Assembly (NCBI RefSeq): GCF_000956595.1
Contig: NZ_JYOO01000008.1
Location: forward strand, 62,001 to 126,000
Direction of reading: 5' to 3'
DNA from: Priestia aryabhattai B8W22
GTDB lineage: Bacteria; Bacillota; Bacilli; Bacillales; Bacillaceae_H
Length of the DNA stretch: 64,000 nt
The notes beneath the pieces are model-generated. The model saw only the letters and a program-made list of their open reading frames with translations. It ran no database searches and had not been told where the DNA came from. Position numbers and translations under genes: made by a program. Each line of letters begins with the position of its first letter. Position 1 is the stretch's first letter. Shown piece by piece: positions 1-8,029 of this stretch.

Positions 1-8
1 TCCTTCAT
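1..8 (-). CDS. cbiD: Start of next cobalamin gene, probably cbiD (partial)
   Basis: A minus-strand ATG at 6-8 follows the cbiC stop by a few bases and has an AGGTG ribosome-binding core seven bases upstream. Only the first codons (M-K) lie in the window. In the B. megaterium cobalamin operon cbiD follows cbiC, so the name rests on gene order and not on sequence. Confidence 0.35.
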
Positions 9-11
9 GTG

Positions 12-659
12 TTACACCTGATCTGCAAGAATTGAAATTGCATTTAATGCAGCAACCGTTACCGTACTGCCGCCTTTTCGCCCGATGTTTGTAATAAACG
101 GCACGTCAAGTTTTGCAAGTTCTTCTTTAGATTCAGCTGCTGAAACAAATCCTACCGGCAGACCAATAACAAGCCCAGGCTTCGCTTCTCCTTCTTTAAT
201 CAAACGAATTAACTCAAGTAAAGCTGTCGGGGCGTTTCCAATTGCAAAAATCCCGCCATCTGCTTCTTTAATTGCTTTTCGCATAGAAATAATTGCACGC
301 GTTGTATTTAAGCGCTTTGCTTCTTCCATTACGTCCGGATCTGAAATATAAACTTTGATTTCACCGCCGTGTTTTTCAATTCGCTGCTTGTTTGTTCCTA
401 CTTGTACCATTTGTACATCTGCAACTACTTGCTTGCCGCTGCGAATGGCTTTAATTCCTGCTTGAATCGCATCCGGATGAAACAGCATGCTGCGTCCAAG
501 CTCAAAGTCTGCAGACGCATGAATTACGCGCTGAACAATTGGGTACTGTTCATCTGTAAACGGATGAGGTCCAAGCTCTTCTGTAATCATCTCAAAACTT
601 TTTCCTTCAATTTGCTGAGGCTGAACAGTTAACGGTTTAAATTCTGTACGAAAATCCAT
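12..659 (-). CDS. cbiC: Cobalt-precorrin-8 methylmutase CbiC
   Basis: CbiC moves the C11 methyl group of (cobalt-)precorrin-8 to C12, giving (hydrogeno)cobyrinate, in the cytoplasm. The protein is about 215 residues, the usual size for the CobH/CbiC family. Near residue 47 the segment VIHASADFE holds the histidine that corresponds to the catalytic His of CobH, and the GNAPTALLEL and GLPVGFVSA stretches are typical of the family. The open frame extends to a TTG at 668, but AGGAG lies nine bases before the ATG at 659, so that start is preferred. The 5' end overlaps the stop of cbiJ, which suggests translational coupling. It is part of the riboswitch-controlled operon that runs leftwards from about 5000. 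Confidence 0.95.
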   Translation of the reverse strand: MDFRTEFKPLTVQPQQIEGKSFEMITEELGPHPFTDEQYPIVQRVIHASADFELGRSMLFHPDAIQAGIKAIRSGKQVVADVQMVQVGTNKQRIEKHGGEIKVYISDPDVMEEAKRLNTTRAIISMRKAIKEADGGIFAIGNAPTALLELIRLIKEGEAKPGLVIGLPVGFVSAAESKEELAKLDVPFITNIGRKGGSTVTVAALNAISILADQV

Positions 660-664
660 CTCAA

Positions 665-1432
665 TCAACTCCTAGTTTGGTTTACTAAAGCATGAACCAC
701 TTCTTCAAAAGTAGAATACACGGTTCCATACTCGATTTTTGGTCTCCCTATCATAATGATATCTAAGCCCAACTCTTTGGCTGCTTCTACTTTTTCATCC
801 ACAGATCCAACTTTTCCGCTTTCTTTTGTGACCATGACCGTTACCCCGTATTGCTTATACAGCGCTTGATCAAACTCTTTTGTAAACGGACCTTGAATAG
901 CAACAATATTTTTTTGCGGCAGTCCTAACTGCTGACATTTTTCCATATTATCCAGCCTTGGAAGCATACGAGCAACAAGCCGTACATCTGAAAGAGGAAG
1001 CAGCTTTTCTGTAAAAACCTGCAGCGTCTTGCTGCCTGTTGTCAGCATAATAACTCCTTTTTTCTCAGCTGCTACTTCTGCTGCTTCTTCATACGTAGAA
1101 ACCATCGTCATATTATCATAGGTAAAAGCCTGCGAAGCCCGCTCATAGCGTATGTAAGGGATCGCTGTTTCAGCAGCGGCGCCGATGGCGTTTTTAGATG
1201 CTTCTTCCGCAAAAGGGTGACTTGCATCAACAATAGCTTTTACACCATGTTCGTTTATAAAATCCATCATATCCTCTTTTGTGAGGCGTCCAATTTTCAC
1301 TTTCACTTCTGTCCGCTGTAATTCGATTGCTGCATTGTCTGTTACAACCGTTGCCGTAACTTCGTAACCTGCTTTTTTCACTTGGACAGCTAATGCACGT
1401 GCATCGCTAGTTCCCGCTAACAATAAAATCAT
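665..1432 (-). CDS. cbiJ: Precorrin-6A (cobalt-precorrin-6A) reductase CbiJ/CobK
   Basis: This enzyme reduces the corrin macrocycle of (cobalt-)precorrin-6A with NAD(P)H. The 255-residue product begins with the family's LLLAGTSDARALA segment and carries the DASHPFAEEASKNA motif near residue 70, followed by YIRYERA, all typical of CobK/CbiJ. Its start overlaps the cbiX stop by four bases and its stop overlaps the cbiC start, so the three genes are packed for coupled translation. Nothing looks truncated. The call is firm. NADPH or NADH preference cannot be read from the sequence. Confidence 0.94.
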   Translation of the reverse strand: MILLLAGTSDARALAVQVKKAGYEVTATVVTDNAAIELQRTEVKVKIGRLTKEDMMDFINEHGVKAIVDASHPFAEEASKNAIGAAAETAIPYIRYERASQAFTYDNMTMVSTYEEAAEVAAEKKGVIMLTTGSKTLQVFTEKLLPLSDVRLVARMLPRLDNMEKCQQLGLPQKNIVAIQGPFTKEFDQALYKQYGVTVMVTKESGKVGSVDEKVEAAKELGLDIIMIGRPKIEYGTVYSTFEEVVHALVNQTRS

Positions 1433-2346
1433 TTTAGCTCGCCGACCTTATCTTCGTGATAGTCGTGGTCGTGACCATGATGGTGATCGTGGTGATGGTG
1501 TCCGTGATCATGGTCATGATCGTGATGATGATGGTGATCAATATGTTCCATAATGCCGAGGCGATATTGACACGTATCGCAGTTCATTTTCACTTCACCT
1601 TCTAATCCTTCTTCAGCACGTTCTTTTAAAATTGTCTGCAGTTTTGGATGAAAACCAAAATAGCCGGCTAGCTTAAACTCAATGTTTTCATGCTGCATTT
1701 TATACTGCTTCACCATTTCTTCCAAACGCTTAATTAGTACTCCTGTAAATAAGAAATACGGGAGAATAACCACTTTTTTAGCGCCCAGTTTCAAACAACG
1801 CTCCACGCCTTCATCAATCAGTGGAGCGGTCACGCCCATAAAAGAAGTTTCAACGATTTTATAATTTGTTTTTTCCCAAAGAAGGCGCGTAATTTTATAT
1901 AAATCACTGTTTGCATCAGGATCACTTCCCCCTCGCCCTAAGACAATAACAGCCGTGTCTTCAGCTGGAGTTTCTAAATTCTCTCCTGATTCTTGTAATC
2001 TCGTTTTTAAAATTTCAAGGGCTTCTTCATGAACACCAATAGGACGTCCGTACACGAAGTTTACGTGTGGATATTTTTCCTTAGCTTCATCTATAGCTGC
2101 TGGAATATGTATTTTAGAGTGGCCAGCAGGCAAAAGCATAATTGGAATTACAACTACATCTTGTGCTCCTTTTGCCACACATGTATCAATGCCTTGACTT
2201 ACATTTGGGCGTTCAAATTCTAGAAAACACGTTTCTACTAAAATAGATGCGTCCCAATCATGCTTCATAGTCGAAATAAATTCGCGAATTTGATCGTTCC
2301 CTTCAGGATCTCTGCTTCCATGCCCGACAAATAAAACTGATTTCAT
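1429..2346 (-). CDS. cbiX: Sirohydrochlorin cobaltochelatase CbiX, long form with His-rich tail
   Basis: CbiX inserts Co2+ into sirohydrochlorin at the entry of the anaerobic B12 branch. The 305-residue protein has two CbiX/SirB-like halves: the first starts with LFVGHGSRDPEG, the second with VIVLGRGGSDPDANSD. Near residue 255 is MNCDTCQ, an MXCXXC motif known in the long CbiX to hold an Fe-S cluster. The last 35-40 residues are almost entirely His, Asp and Gly (about residues 268-297), encoded by repeated GTGATCATG-type triplets at 1450-1545, and presumably hold or buffer metal. RBS GGAGGG lies upstream of the ATG at 2346. It overlaps cbiJ by four bases. The fused architecture and tail match the B. 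megaterium enzyme. Confidence 0.96.
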   Translation of the reverse strand: MKSVLFVGHGSRDPEGNDQIREFISTMKHDWDASILVETCFLEFERPNVSQGIDTCVAKGAQDVVVIPIMLLPAGHSKIHIPAAIDEAKEKYPHVNFVYGRPIGVHEEALEILKTRLQESGENLETPAEDTAVIVLGRGGSDPDANSDLYKITRLLWEKTNYKIVETSFMGVTAPLIDEGVERCLKLGAKKVVILPYFLFTGVLIKRLEEMVKQYKMQHENIEFKLAGYFGFHPKLQTILKERAEEGLEGEVKMNCDTCQYRLGIMEHIDHHHHHDHDHDHGHHHHDHHHGHDHDYHEDKVGELK

Positions 2347-2364
2347 ATAATGCCCTCCTATTTT

Positions 2365-3987
2365 TTAATCTCCACACGGAGCTGGTTCTACTTTTATTTT
2401 TGGTGTTATATCTTGATAGTCGAATCCATAAACGTTCTTCACGCGCTTAAAGAATTTATGAAACCGCTCATTAGGATGACCTTTTTCTTTATATTCATGG
2501 ATAATGTTTTCCACTATTTCAACAATGTCATCGGGTGCTATGCCTTCCGCTACAATTTGACCTGAATGCGCATTGCGACCAACCGTTTTAGCTCCTAAAA
2601 ATAAGTCAAACGCACCTTTCCTGTAGACAATGCCGATATCTTCTTGAACAGCACCGTAACAGGCCATACCGCATCCATTAATACCAAGCTTCAGCTCTTT
2701 TGGCATGTCCATTCCCCCGAGACGCTTTTGTAATTCTTCCGTATGTGGAATGGCGTCGCTTTTTTCTCCATCACAAAAATCACACGCTTTGATTGTGAAC
2801 ACGTCTCCGACCGGAGATAGTAAAAAGGAAGCTGCTTGGAGCTTTTTAATAATCACATCTGGCTGAGCCGTTGGAATTTGCAGTTTGATTTGATGGTCAG
2901 GTGTATACTCCATCGTACCTTTTTCACCAACAACTTCCGCTAGTGTTGTCATTTGAACGGGCGTAAACTTCTTATTTGCAAGCCCTGGACTAACCGCCAC
3001 TTCAAAGATAGACTCTATTGGCTGATGTACGACCGCAGAAGTGGATTCACCTAAAATTGCTTGAAGCGCTTCTTCTGCAAGAGCTCGTGAAGCTGCTTTT
3101 TCCTCTCTTGTGTTCTGAACCGCTTCAATAGTCGAAGCTGATTGCTTTACAGCCTCTTCTTGATCAAGAGCCCACGGTTCTGCTTCTTTTCGAAGTCGCT
3201 GGTGAGGTCTTAGCGGCTGCTCCGTTTGGTTGAGGGTATATTTCCGCTGATACCCGCGCGGTGTAATCATTAAATCGTCGTAAAAAAACGTCGACGAATT
3301 TCCGACAACAACGGTAGTCAGCATGCCTATTTCATGGTTTAACATGTCTTTTAAGTTAGTCATTACGACTTCTTCACGGTCACGATAAGCGCTTTTCACA
3401 AGGCCAACAGGCGTATCGGGGGAACGGTATTTTAATAGAATCCTTTGTGCTTCAACAATTTGTCTTGTTCGTCTTCCGCTTTTTGGATTATAAAAAGCTA
3501 CTACAAAATCTGCTTGTGCAGCTGCTTCAATTCGTTTTTCGATTAGCTCCCAAGGCGTAAGATGATCACTTAGACTAATCGTACAGGCATCATGCATCAC
3601 GGGCGCCCCGAGGAGAGATGCGCATGAATTAATAGCCGAAATGCCAGGAATTACTTCCAGCTCTACGCCCGTTTCCTTTTTCCAGCCCTTTTCAATCAAC
3701 ACTTCATACACAAGGCCGGCCATTCCGTATACTCCTGCATCTCCGCTTGAAATAACCGCCACGGTTTTCCCTGCTTCAGCTTGCTTTACGGCTTCTTGTG
3801 CACGGCTGACTTCTTCGGTCATTCCTGTACTAATAATTTGCTGATTCGTTAACAGTCCTTGAATTAATTCCACATAGGTTTTATAACCGATGATCATATC
3901 ACTTTCTTGAATGGCTTCTCTTGCCCGCTGTGTAATATGTTCAAAGCTTCCCGGACCGAATCCAATAACTAACAGTTTACCTTTCAT
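2365..3987 (-). CDS. cbiH60: CbiH60: precorrin-3B C17-methyltransferase fused to Fe-S reductase-like domain
   Basis: The N-terminal half (about residues 1-240) is an SAM-dependent tetrapyrrole methyltransferase of the CbiH/CobJ type, with LLVIGFGPGSFEHIT at the start and ISSGDAGVYGMAG at the SAM/substrate loop. A linker rich in Glu and Ala follows (about 255-325). The C-terminal part resembles the siroheme/4Fe-4S half of nitrite and sulfite reductases, with CDFCDG and, about 35 residues later, NGCGMACYG supplying four cysteines. The protein performs C17 methylation with ring contraction to cobalt-precorrin-4. At 540 residues it is about twice the size of ordinary CbiH, and this fusion is characteristic of B. 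megaterium and relatives. RBS AAAGGAGG precedes the ATG. Confidence 0.95.
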   Translation of the reverse strand: MKGKLLVIGFGPGSFEHITQRAREAIQESDMIIGYKTYVELIQGLLTNQQIISTGMTEEVSRAQEAVKQAEAGKTVAVISSGDAGVYGMAGLVYEVLIEKGWKKETGVELEVIPGISAINSCASLLGAPVMHDACTISLSDHLTPWELIEKRIEAAAQADFVVAFYNPKSGRRTRQIVEAQRILLKYRSPDTPVGLVKSAYRDREEVVMTNLKDMLNHEIGMLTTVVVGNSSTFFYDDLMITPRGYQRKYTLNQTEQPLRPHQRLRKEAEPWALDQEEAVKQSASTIEAVQNTREEKAASRALAEEALQAILGESTSAVVHQPIESIFEVAVSPGLANKKFTPVQMTTLAEVVGEKGTMEYTPDHQIKLQIPTAQPDVIIKKLQAASFLLSPVGDVFTIKACDFCDGEKSDAIPHTEELQKRLGGMDMPKELKLGINGCGMACYGAVQEDIGIVYRKGAFDLFLGAKTVGRNAHSGQIVAEGIAPDDIVEIVENIIHEYKEKGHPNERFHKFFKRVKNVYGFDYQDITPKIKVEPAPCGD

Positions 3988-4000
3988 GCTAGCTCCTCCT

Positions 4001-4387
4001 TTATACGTTACTTTTTACTTTGTCGATTCCTTCTATGGAATCACTGTTTTCTGGAGAAACAAAACCTTGTTGATCATATTCATAAATAAGCGATTCCTTT
4101 ATACTGCAGCCTCCTGCTAAATGCTCTTCGACAATTCGATGAGCTACATTTTCAGTGACCTGCTTGTACCAATCTCCTGAAGGGTACACGATAGCTACAG
4201 GAGCATCTTTGCATCTTCCGTTACAGCGCGTACGGGTTGTATGAACCGCTTCATCTAGATTCAGTTCAGTCACTTTATTTCGAATAGCTTGCGTGGCTTC
4301 TTCTCCACCTTTTCTCATACAGCTGCTTCCATTACAAATCAATACGTGATGCTTTGTTCCATTTAAGTTCCACGTCGTCACACTCAT
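4001..4387 (-). CDS. cbiW: CbiW, thioredoxin-like 2Fe-2S ferredoxin
   Basis: First gene of the cobalamin operon. The 128-residue product has the thioredoxin-like ferredoxin pattern: CNGSSC near residue 18 and TRCNGRCKDAP near residue 54, giving four cysteines for a 2Fe-2S cluster, then AIVYPSGDWY, typical of the family. It is thought to supply electrons to the Fe-S enzymes of the pathway such as CbiH60, but that role is inferred from position. The ATG at 4387 follows AAAGGAGCGG only 14 bases after a riboswitch terminator, so the ribosome site and terminator are almost contiguous. The last 25 residues are not conserved-looking. Confidence 0.9.
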   Translation of the reverse strand: MSVTTWNLNGTKHHVLICNGSSCMRKGGEEATQAIRNKVTELNLDEAVHTTRTRCNGRCKDAPVAIVYPSGDWYKQVTENVAHRIVEEHLAGGCSIKESLIYEYDQQGFVSPENSDSIEGIDKVKSNV

Positions 4388-4400
4388 CCGCTCCTTTACT

Positions 4401-4429
4401 AAAAAACGCCTCTATCAGTGATAGAGGCG
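4401..4429 (-). terminator. Intrinsic terminator of the proximal cobalamin riboswitch
   Basis: Near-perfect palindrome CGCCTCTATCA / TGATAGAGGCG (4407-4429), followed on the minus strand by six T residues (A run at 4401-4406). It sits between the proximal riboswitch and the cbiW RBS, where an expression-platform terminator is expected. Confidence 0.88.
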
Positions 4430-4494
4430 CAGAAAAATTCAAACTAAGTTTTTGCACTTCCACCTATATCCCGTAGAGTAAGCTTCGCATTAGA

Positions 4495-4645
4495 AAAAGG
4501 CTGGTTTCCTGACTTCGATTCATCACTTGATTGCGCCTTCCCGAATACAGTGGCATATGCAATCAGCTCCTCTTCACAGTGGCGGGTACCGCGCTGGCTT
4601 CACACCAGACTTCCCATTTAACGCAATTTCAATATTGCGCACCTT
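4495..4645 (-). promoter_or_regulatory. Cobalamin riboswitch, proximal copy
   Basis: Read on the minus strand it has the landmarks of the adenosylcobalamin aptamer in order: GGTGC near 4643, AAATGGGAAGTCTGGTG, GCGGTACCCGCCACTGTG and, at the 3' end, GTCAGGAAACCAGCC (B12 box, here with AAACC where GAGACC is usual). It lies about 70 bases upstream of its terminator and controls cbiW and the genes behind it. A second complete aptamer lies just upstream. Confidence 0.93.
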
Positions 4646-4673
4646 TTTTGCACGATATGTAGTTTTATGCTAC

Positions 4674-4707
4674 GAGAAAAACCCGCTTCGCTAATATGCG
4701 AGCGGGT
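4674..4707 (-). terminator. Intrinsic terminator between the two cobalamin riboswitches
   Basis: Minus-strand hairpin ACCCGCTCGC / GCGAAGCGGGT with one bulged base and a six-base loop, followed by TTTTCTCG. It follows the distal aptamer by about 90 bases, so the leader can be stopped once before the second aptamer is transcribed. Confidence 0.82.
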
Positions 4708-4790
4708 AAAACGTCAGAATAAAAGTGTACACGAATGCCACTTTAAGCCAACTTTTCCCTTCCCGCTCCCCGGAGAAATAGAAACTTCAC

Positions 4791-4950
4791 AATAAAGACA
4801 GGTCTCCTGACTTGTGTATCATTCTACTTGAGAACCTTCCCGTGATTTTTCCACAGTGGTTATACTCGTTCGTCCACACTTACAGTTGCGGGGGCAGTAC
4901 TGGTCTTTCACCAGTTTCCCTATTAAGCCTTCTTGGCATCTTTACTGTTG
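4791..4950 (-). promoter_or_regulatory. Cobalamin riboswitch, distal copy
   Basis: Minus strand: GATGCCAAGAAGGC, TTAATAGGGAAACTGGTG, GCCCCCGCAACTGT, then AAGTCAGGAGACCTG at the 3' end, an exact B12 box. These are the standard elements of the cobalamin aptamer, and this copy is closer to consensus than the proximal one. It starts about 55 bases after the predicted -10 box, so it is the first element of the leader. Confidence 0.94.
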
Positions 4951-5005
4951 CTGTTTGATATATATGAACCTTTTAAACTATCAGAATAATAGAAGTAACT
5001 ACCAT

Positions 5006-5034
5006 ATCATAGCGTACATTTTTTTTTATTTCAA
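5006..5034 (-). promoter_or_regulatory. SigmaA-type promoter of the cobalamin operon
   Basis: Minus strand TTGAAA (5029-5034), 17-base spacer, TATGAT (5006-5011). Position and spacing fit a housekeeping promoter about 55 bases ahead of the distal riboswitch and about 620 bases ahead of cbiW. Confidence 0.8.
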
Positions 5035-5068
5035 CTCTATTCTTTTCGTAAGATACAAGAGGCTATAA

Positions 5069-5103
5069 AAAAACAAGAGCATAAAGTTAGCTCTTGTTTT
5101 TTC
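5069..5103 (-). terminator. Intrinsic terminator of the 52-aa small gene
   Basis: Hairpin AACAAGAGC / GCTCTTGTT with a ten-base loop and T-runs on both sides, so it could work in either direction. It lies directly behind the small minus-strand gene at 5105-5263 and insulates it from the cobalamin promoter. Confidence 0.8.
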
Positions 5104-5104
5104 A

Positions 5105-5263
5105 TTATATAGCTACTAATGTTAAATGAGGATCATTATAATACACGACTTCTGAAAGAACTTTACAGCCATTTGTTTTTGCAAAAGCTTCTCTCGCCTG
5201 CGTTTCAGTTTCAAATTCAAACATTTTCATTTCTTTTCCAGCATATACCGTCAGTACCCACAT
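5105..5263 (-). CDS. Small conserved-looking protein, 52 aa, unknown function
   Basis: A short open frame starts with ATG at 5261-5263, has a strong RBS (GGAGG, nine to ten bases upstream) and is followed at once by an intrinsic terminator, so it looks like a complete single-gene unit. The product begins MWVLTVYAGKEMKMFEFE and ends NDPHLTLVAI. The pattern of a beta strand, a helix rich in Glu and Ala (TETQAREAFAKT), and a strand suggests a small alpha/beta fold. It has no cysteine pair and no membrane segment. I do not recognise the family. It lies upstream of the cobalamin operon but has its own terminator, so no link to B12 is claimed. Confidence 0.72.
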   Translation of the reverse strand: MWVLTVYAGKEMKMFEFETETQAREAFAKTNGCKVLSEVVYYNDPHLTLVAI

Positions 5264-5611
5264 GAAAAGATTCGCCTCCGATTATTGTAGTGATCGCTAT
5301 ATCCACATTATGACGAAACCATTTCCTTTTGAAAACCCATTCTACAAAACTTGTCACAAGAAACTTTTAAAAATTTAAAAACATTTTAACTTCTCTAAAT
5401 GAACAAAATGTACAAAAGGTTTAAGTAGCATTATACCTCTTTGAAAAGGTGCTTTTTTAACCCACTGTTGCTTCCCCAGAAAAAATATATACGATCTATT
5501 AAAAAAGAAGCCGGCTATCCGGCTTCTTTTCTAGGAAAGGAAAAAACAGACATCACAATCCCGTCCTGCTCTTTATTTCGCATAAAAATTCACTAATTAA
5601 ATATTCCTTTC
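5264..5611. other. Intergenic region with one bidirectional terminator
   Basis: No gene seen. It holds the promoter region of the 52-aa gene and, at 5501-5532, a strong hairpin GAAGCCGG / CCGGCTTC with A/T runs on both sides that can end transcription of the minus-strand M42 peptidase gene. Confidence 0.6.
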
Positions 5612-6649
5612 TTAAAGCAGAACCATGTTCGACTGCACATAGTGGTAAAGAAGCTTATACGTATGATTCAATGAATCTTGATGCGTTCTCTCAAACGCAT
5701 GAGAAGAATCAATTCCTGGACCAATTAAGCCGTGTACGATGTCATGCCCGGCACGAATAGCAGCAGAAGCATCTGATCCGTAAAACGGATAAATATCTAA
5801 TTTGTACTGAATATCATGCTGTTTAGCCAGCTCTACCAAATGCTTTCTCAAACCGTAATGATATGGGCCGCTTGAATCTTTTACACAAATAGACACGGTG
5901 TATTCATCAGTAGATTGTCCATCTCCCATGGCACCCATATCAACCGCTAAGTATTCTACTGTTTGAGGCGTGATGTTCGAATTTCCTCCGTATCCAATTT
6001 CTTCATTATTTGAAATGAGAAAGTGCGTAGTGTATGGCAGTTCGATCTGTTCTTCTTGAATTATTTTCATGAGCTGAAGCAATAAAGCTACGCTTGCTTT
6101 ATCATCGAGATGACGAGATTTAATAAAACCGCTTTTTGTTATTTCTACACGAGGATCAAAGGAAACAAAGTCGCCGACTTCAATTCCAAGGCTGCGAACA
6201 TCCTCTGTGCTATGTACTTTTTCATCCAATCGAATTTCTATATTTTCTTGATTCCGCTCAGCTTTTCCTGCATCTTTATACACATGAACAGATGTTTGAT
6301 GCATAAGGATGGTTCCTGTAAATATTTCTCCTGCTGACGTTTCGATTTCACAATATTCCCCTTCAATGGAATTGTAGCGAAACCCTCCAATCAAGTCGAT
6401 TTTCAGACGTCCACTTGGTTTGATTTCTTTTACCATAGCACCTAATGTATCGACATGAGCCGTCAGCATACGGTGGTGATCCGTATTTTTCCCAGGAATA
6501 GTAGCGACTAAGCCTCCTTTTCGATTGCGATACGTTTGAATATTTAGCTCTTTTACATAGTCTTCGACAAACGAAATAACCTTTTCTGTATTTCCAGAAG
6601 GACTGGGAGTCGAAACAAGCTTTTTAATTAACTGAACAGTTTCCGTCAT
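5612..6649 (-). CDS. M42 family metallopeptidase (glutamyl aminopeptidase/YhfE-like)
   Basis: Cytoplasmic di-zinc aminopeptidase of the M42 (tetrahedral TET-type) family, often misannotated as endoglucanase. Visible motifs are LTAHVDTLGAMV (first zinc ligand His and Asp), RHLDDKASVALLL (bridging Asp), SNNEEIGYGG (catalytic Glu pair), AVDMGA and GPGIDSSHAFERTH (last His). The length of about 345 residues is normal. The open frame runs up to 6721, but AAAGGAAG sits eight to nine bases before the ATG at 6649 and the family starts there, so the extra 24 residues are left out. It is a single gene between two terminators. Peptide substrate preference cannot be read from the sequence. Confidence 0.9.
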   Translation of the reverse strand: MTETVQLIKKLVSTPSPSGNTEKVISFVEDYVKELNIQTYRNRKGGLVATIPGKNTDHHRMLTAHVDTLGAMVKEIKPSGRLKIDLIGGFRYNSIEGEYCEIETSAGEIFTGTILMHQTSVHVYKDAGKAERNQENIEIRLDEKVHSTEDVRSLGIEVGDFVSFDPRVEITKSGFIKSRHLDDKASVALLLQLMKIIQEEQIELPYTTHFLISNNEEIGYGGNSNITPQTVEYLAVDMGAMGDGQSTDEYTVSICVKDSSGPYHYGLRKHLVELAKQHDIQYKLDIYPFYGSDASAAIRAGHDIVHGLIGPGIDSSHAFERTHQDSLNHTYKLLYHYVQSNMVLL

Positions 6650-6723
6650 TATGACACTTCCTTTGTCTCTCATTTCTTTTATTTTACCATATGTTTCAAA
6701 AAAGATAACAGGCAGCCCCAAAC

Positions 6724-6754
6724 AAAAAAGCCGGGCGGCTGCCCGGCTTTTTTT
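6724..6754 (-). terminator. Bidirectional intrinsic terminator
   Basis: GCCGGGC / GCCCGGC with a four-base loop, flanked by A6 and T7 runs. It directly follows the symporter stop codon on the minus strand. Confidence 0.85.
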
Positions 6755-6757
6755 GCA

Positions 6758-8029
6758 TTAAGCTATGTTTGATTTCTTTAATTCGTTTGTGTAATTTAAT
6801 GATTTTTGCTTATCAAACTCGCCTTCAGACTTGGACATTACAATCGCAGCTAAAGCATTTCCTACTACGTTAACTGTGGTACGCATCATATCAAGAATGC
6901 GGTCAATTCCTGCAATAAATGCCATGCCTTCAAGAGGGAAGCCCATGGATTCAAGTGTAGCAAGTACAACTACAAACGATGCCCCTGGTACACCAGCCAT
7001 TCCTTTTGACGTTAACATTAGCACAAGAAGGAGCTGAATTTGATCCATAATGGAAAGGTCGATGCCGTACATTTGAGCAATAAACAGCGATGCCAGCGCC
7101 TGATAAATGGTTGAACCATCTAAGTTAAACGTGTAGCCTGTTGGAATTACAAACGACGTAACCGACTTAGAACAACCGAAGTCTTCCATTTTTTTGATAA
7201 GAGAAGGTAAAACAGCTTCTGAGCTTGCCGTTGTAAAAGCAAGAAGCAGCTCGTCTTTTAACACTTTTAGGAGCGTAAACATGCTTGTTCCAGCCATTTT
7301 AGCAATAATTCCAAGAACCACAAGCACAAAGAAAATCATGGTGAAGTAAACGGCGAATACTAATTTCCCTAATGGAATAAGTGATCCGACACCAAACTTT
7401 ATAATATTAACACCAATAAGTGCAAATACACCTACTGGAGCAAATTTCATCACCAAATTAGTTACCCAAAACATTGCATCCAAGACGCCTTCAAAAAAGG
7501 CTAAAACAGGTTTTCCCCTCTCTCCAATCGAAGCTACGCCTACACCAAACAGTACGGAAAATAAAATGATTGGTAAAAGATCGCCTTCTGCTACCGATTG
7601 AAAGACGTTTGTCGGAACAATATGAAGAAGCTCCTGAGCAATCCCTGTACTTTCAGACGTTTTTGCCGTTGCCTCATATTGAGAAATATCGCTTTTTTCA
7701 ATATGTCCCATATCAACCCCTGCACCAGGGTGGAATAAGTTCGCGGCAATAATCCCCACTACAATCGCAATGGTTGTAACAATCTCAAAATAAAGAATTG
7801 TTTTTCCGCCAAGCTTACCTAATTTTTTGATATCGCCTACTCCTGCGACCGCTACGATTAATGCTGAAATCACGATCGGTACGACAATCATCTTAATTAA
7901 ATGAATAAATATGTCTCCAATTGGCTGTAAAATAGAAATGGCCGTATCGCTTCCGTAAAAGATAGCACCTACAGCTACGCCTAAAATCAGTCCAATTAGA
8001 ATCTGAGTTGCTAGACCTAACCTTTTCAC
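6758..8029 (-). CDS. Dicarboxylate/amino acid:cation symporter (DAACS, GltP/DctP-like)
   Basis: Integral membrane carrier of the DAACS family, which moves glutamate, aspartate or C4-dicarboxylates together with H+ or Na+. Visible are several hydrophobic segments and the signature C-terminal half: the serine-rich TASSEAVLP loop, GYTFNLDGSTIY, SKGMAGVPGASF and the last helix with DRILDMMRTTVNVVGN. The frame is open to 8083, but AAAGGAG lies seven bases before a GTG at 8029 that begins MKRLGLATQ, the usual family start, so GTG is chosen. It gives about 423 residues, normal length. A palindrome (CGGTTC / GAACCG) lies at 8076-8090 in the leader. Substrate is undecided between glutamate and dicarboxylates. 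Confidence 0.9.
   Translation of the reverse strand: MKRLGLATQILIGLILGVAVGAIFYGSDTAISILQPIGDIFIHLIKMIVVPIVISALIVAVAGVGDIKKLGKLGGKTILYFEIVTTIAIVVGIIAANLFHPGAGVDMGHIEKSDISQYEATAKTSESTGIAQELLHIVPTNVFQSVAEGDLLPIILFSVLFGVGVASIGERGKPVLAFFEGVLDAMFWVTNLVMKFAPVGVFALIGVNIIKFGVGSLIPLGKLVFAVYFTMIFFVLVVLGIIAKMAGTSMFTLLKVLKDELLLAFTTASSEAVLPSLIKKMEDFGCSKSVTSFVIPTGYTFNLDGSTIYQALASLFIAQMYGIDLSIMDQIQLLLVLMLTSKGMAGVPGASFVVVLATLESMGFPLEGMAFIAGIDRILDMMRTTVNVVGNALAAIVMSKSEGEFDKQKSLNYTNELKKSNIA

Noticed and set aside
1450-1545. Tandem DNA repeat (GTGATCATG-type)
   Set aside because: It is the coding sequence of the His-Asp-rich CbiX tail in a continuous frame, not an independent repeat element.
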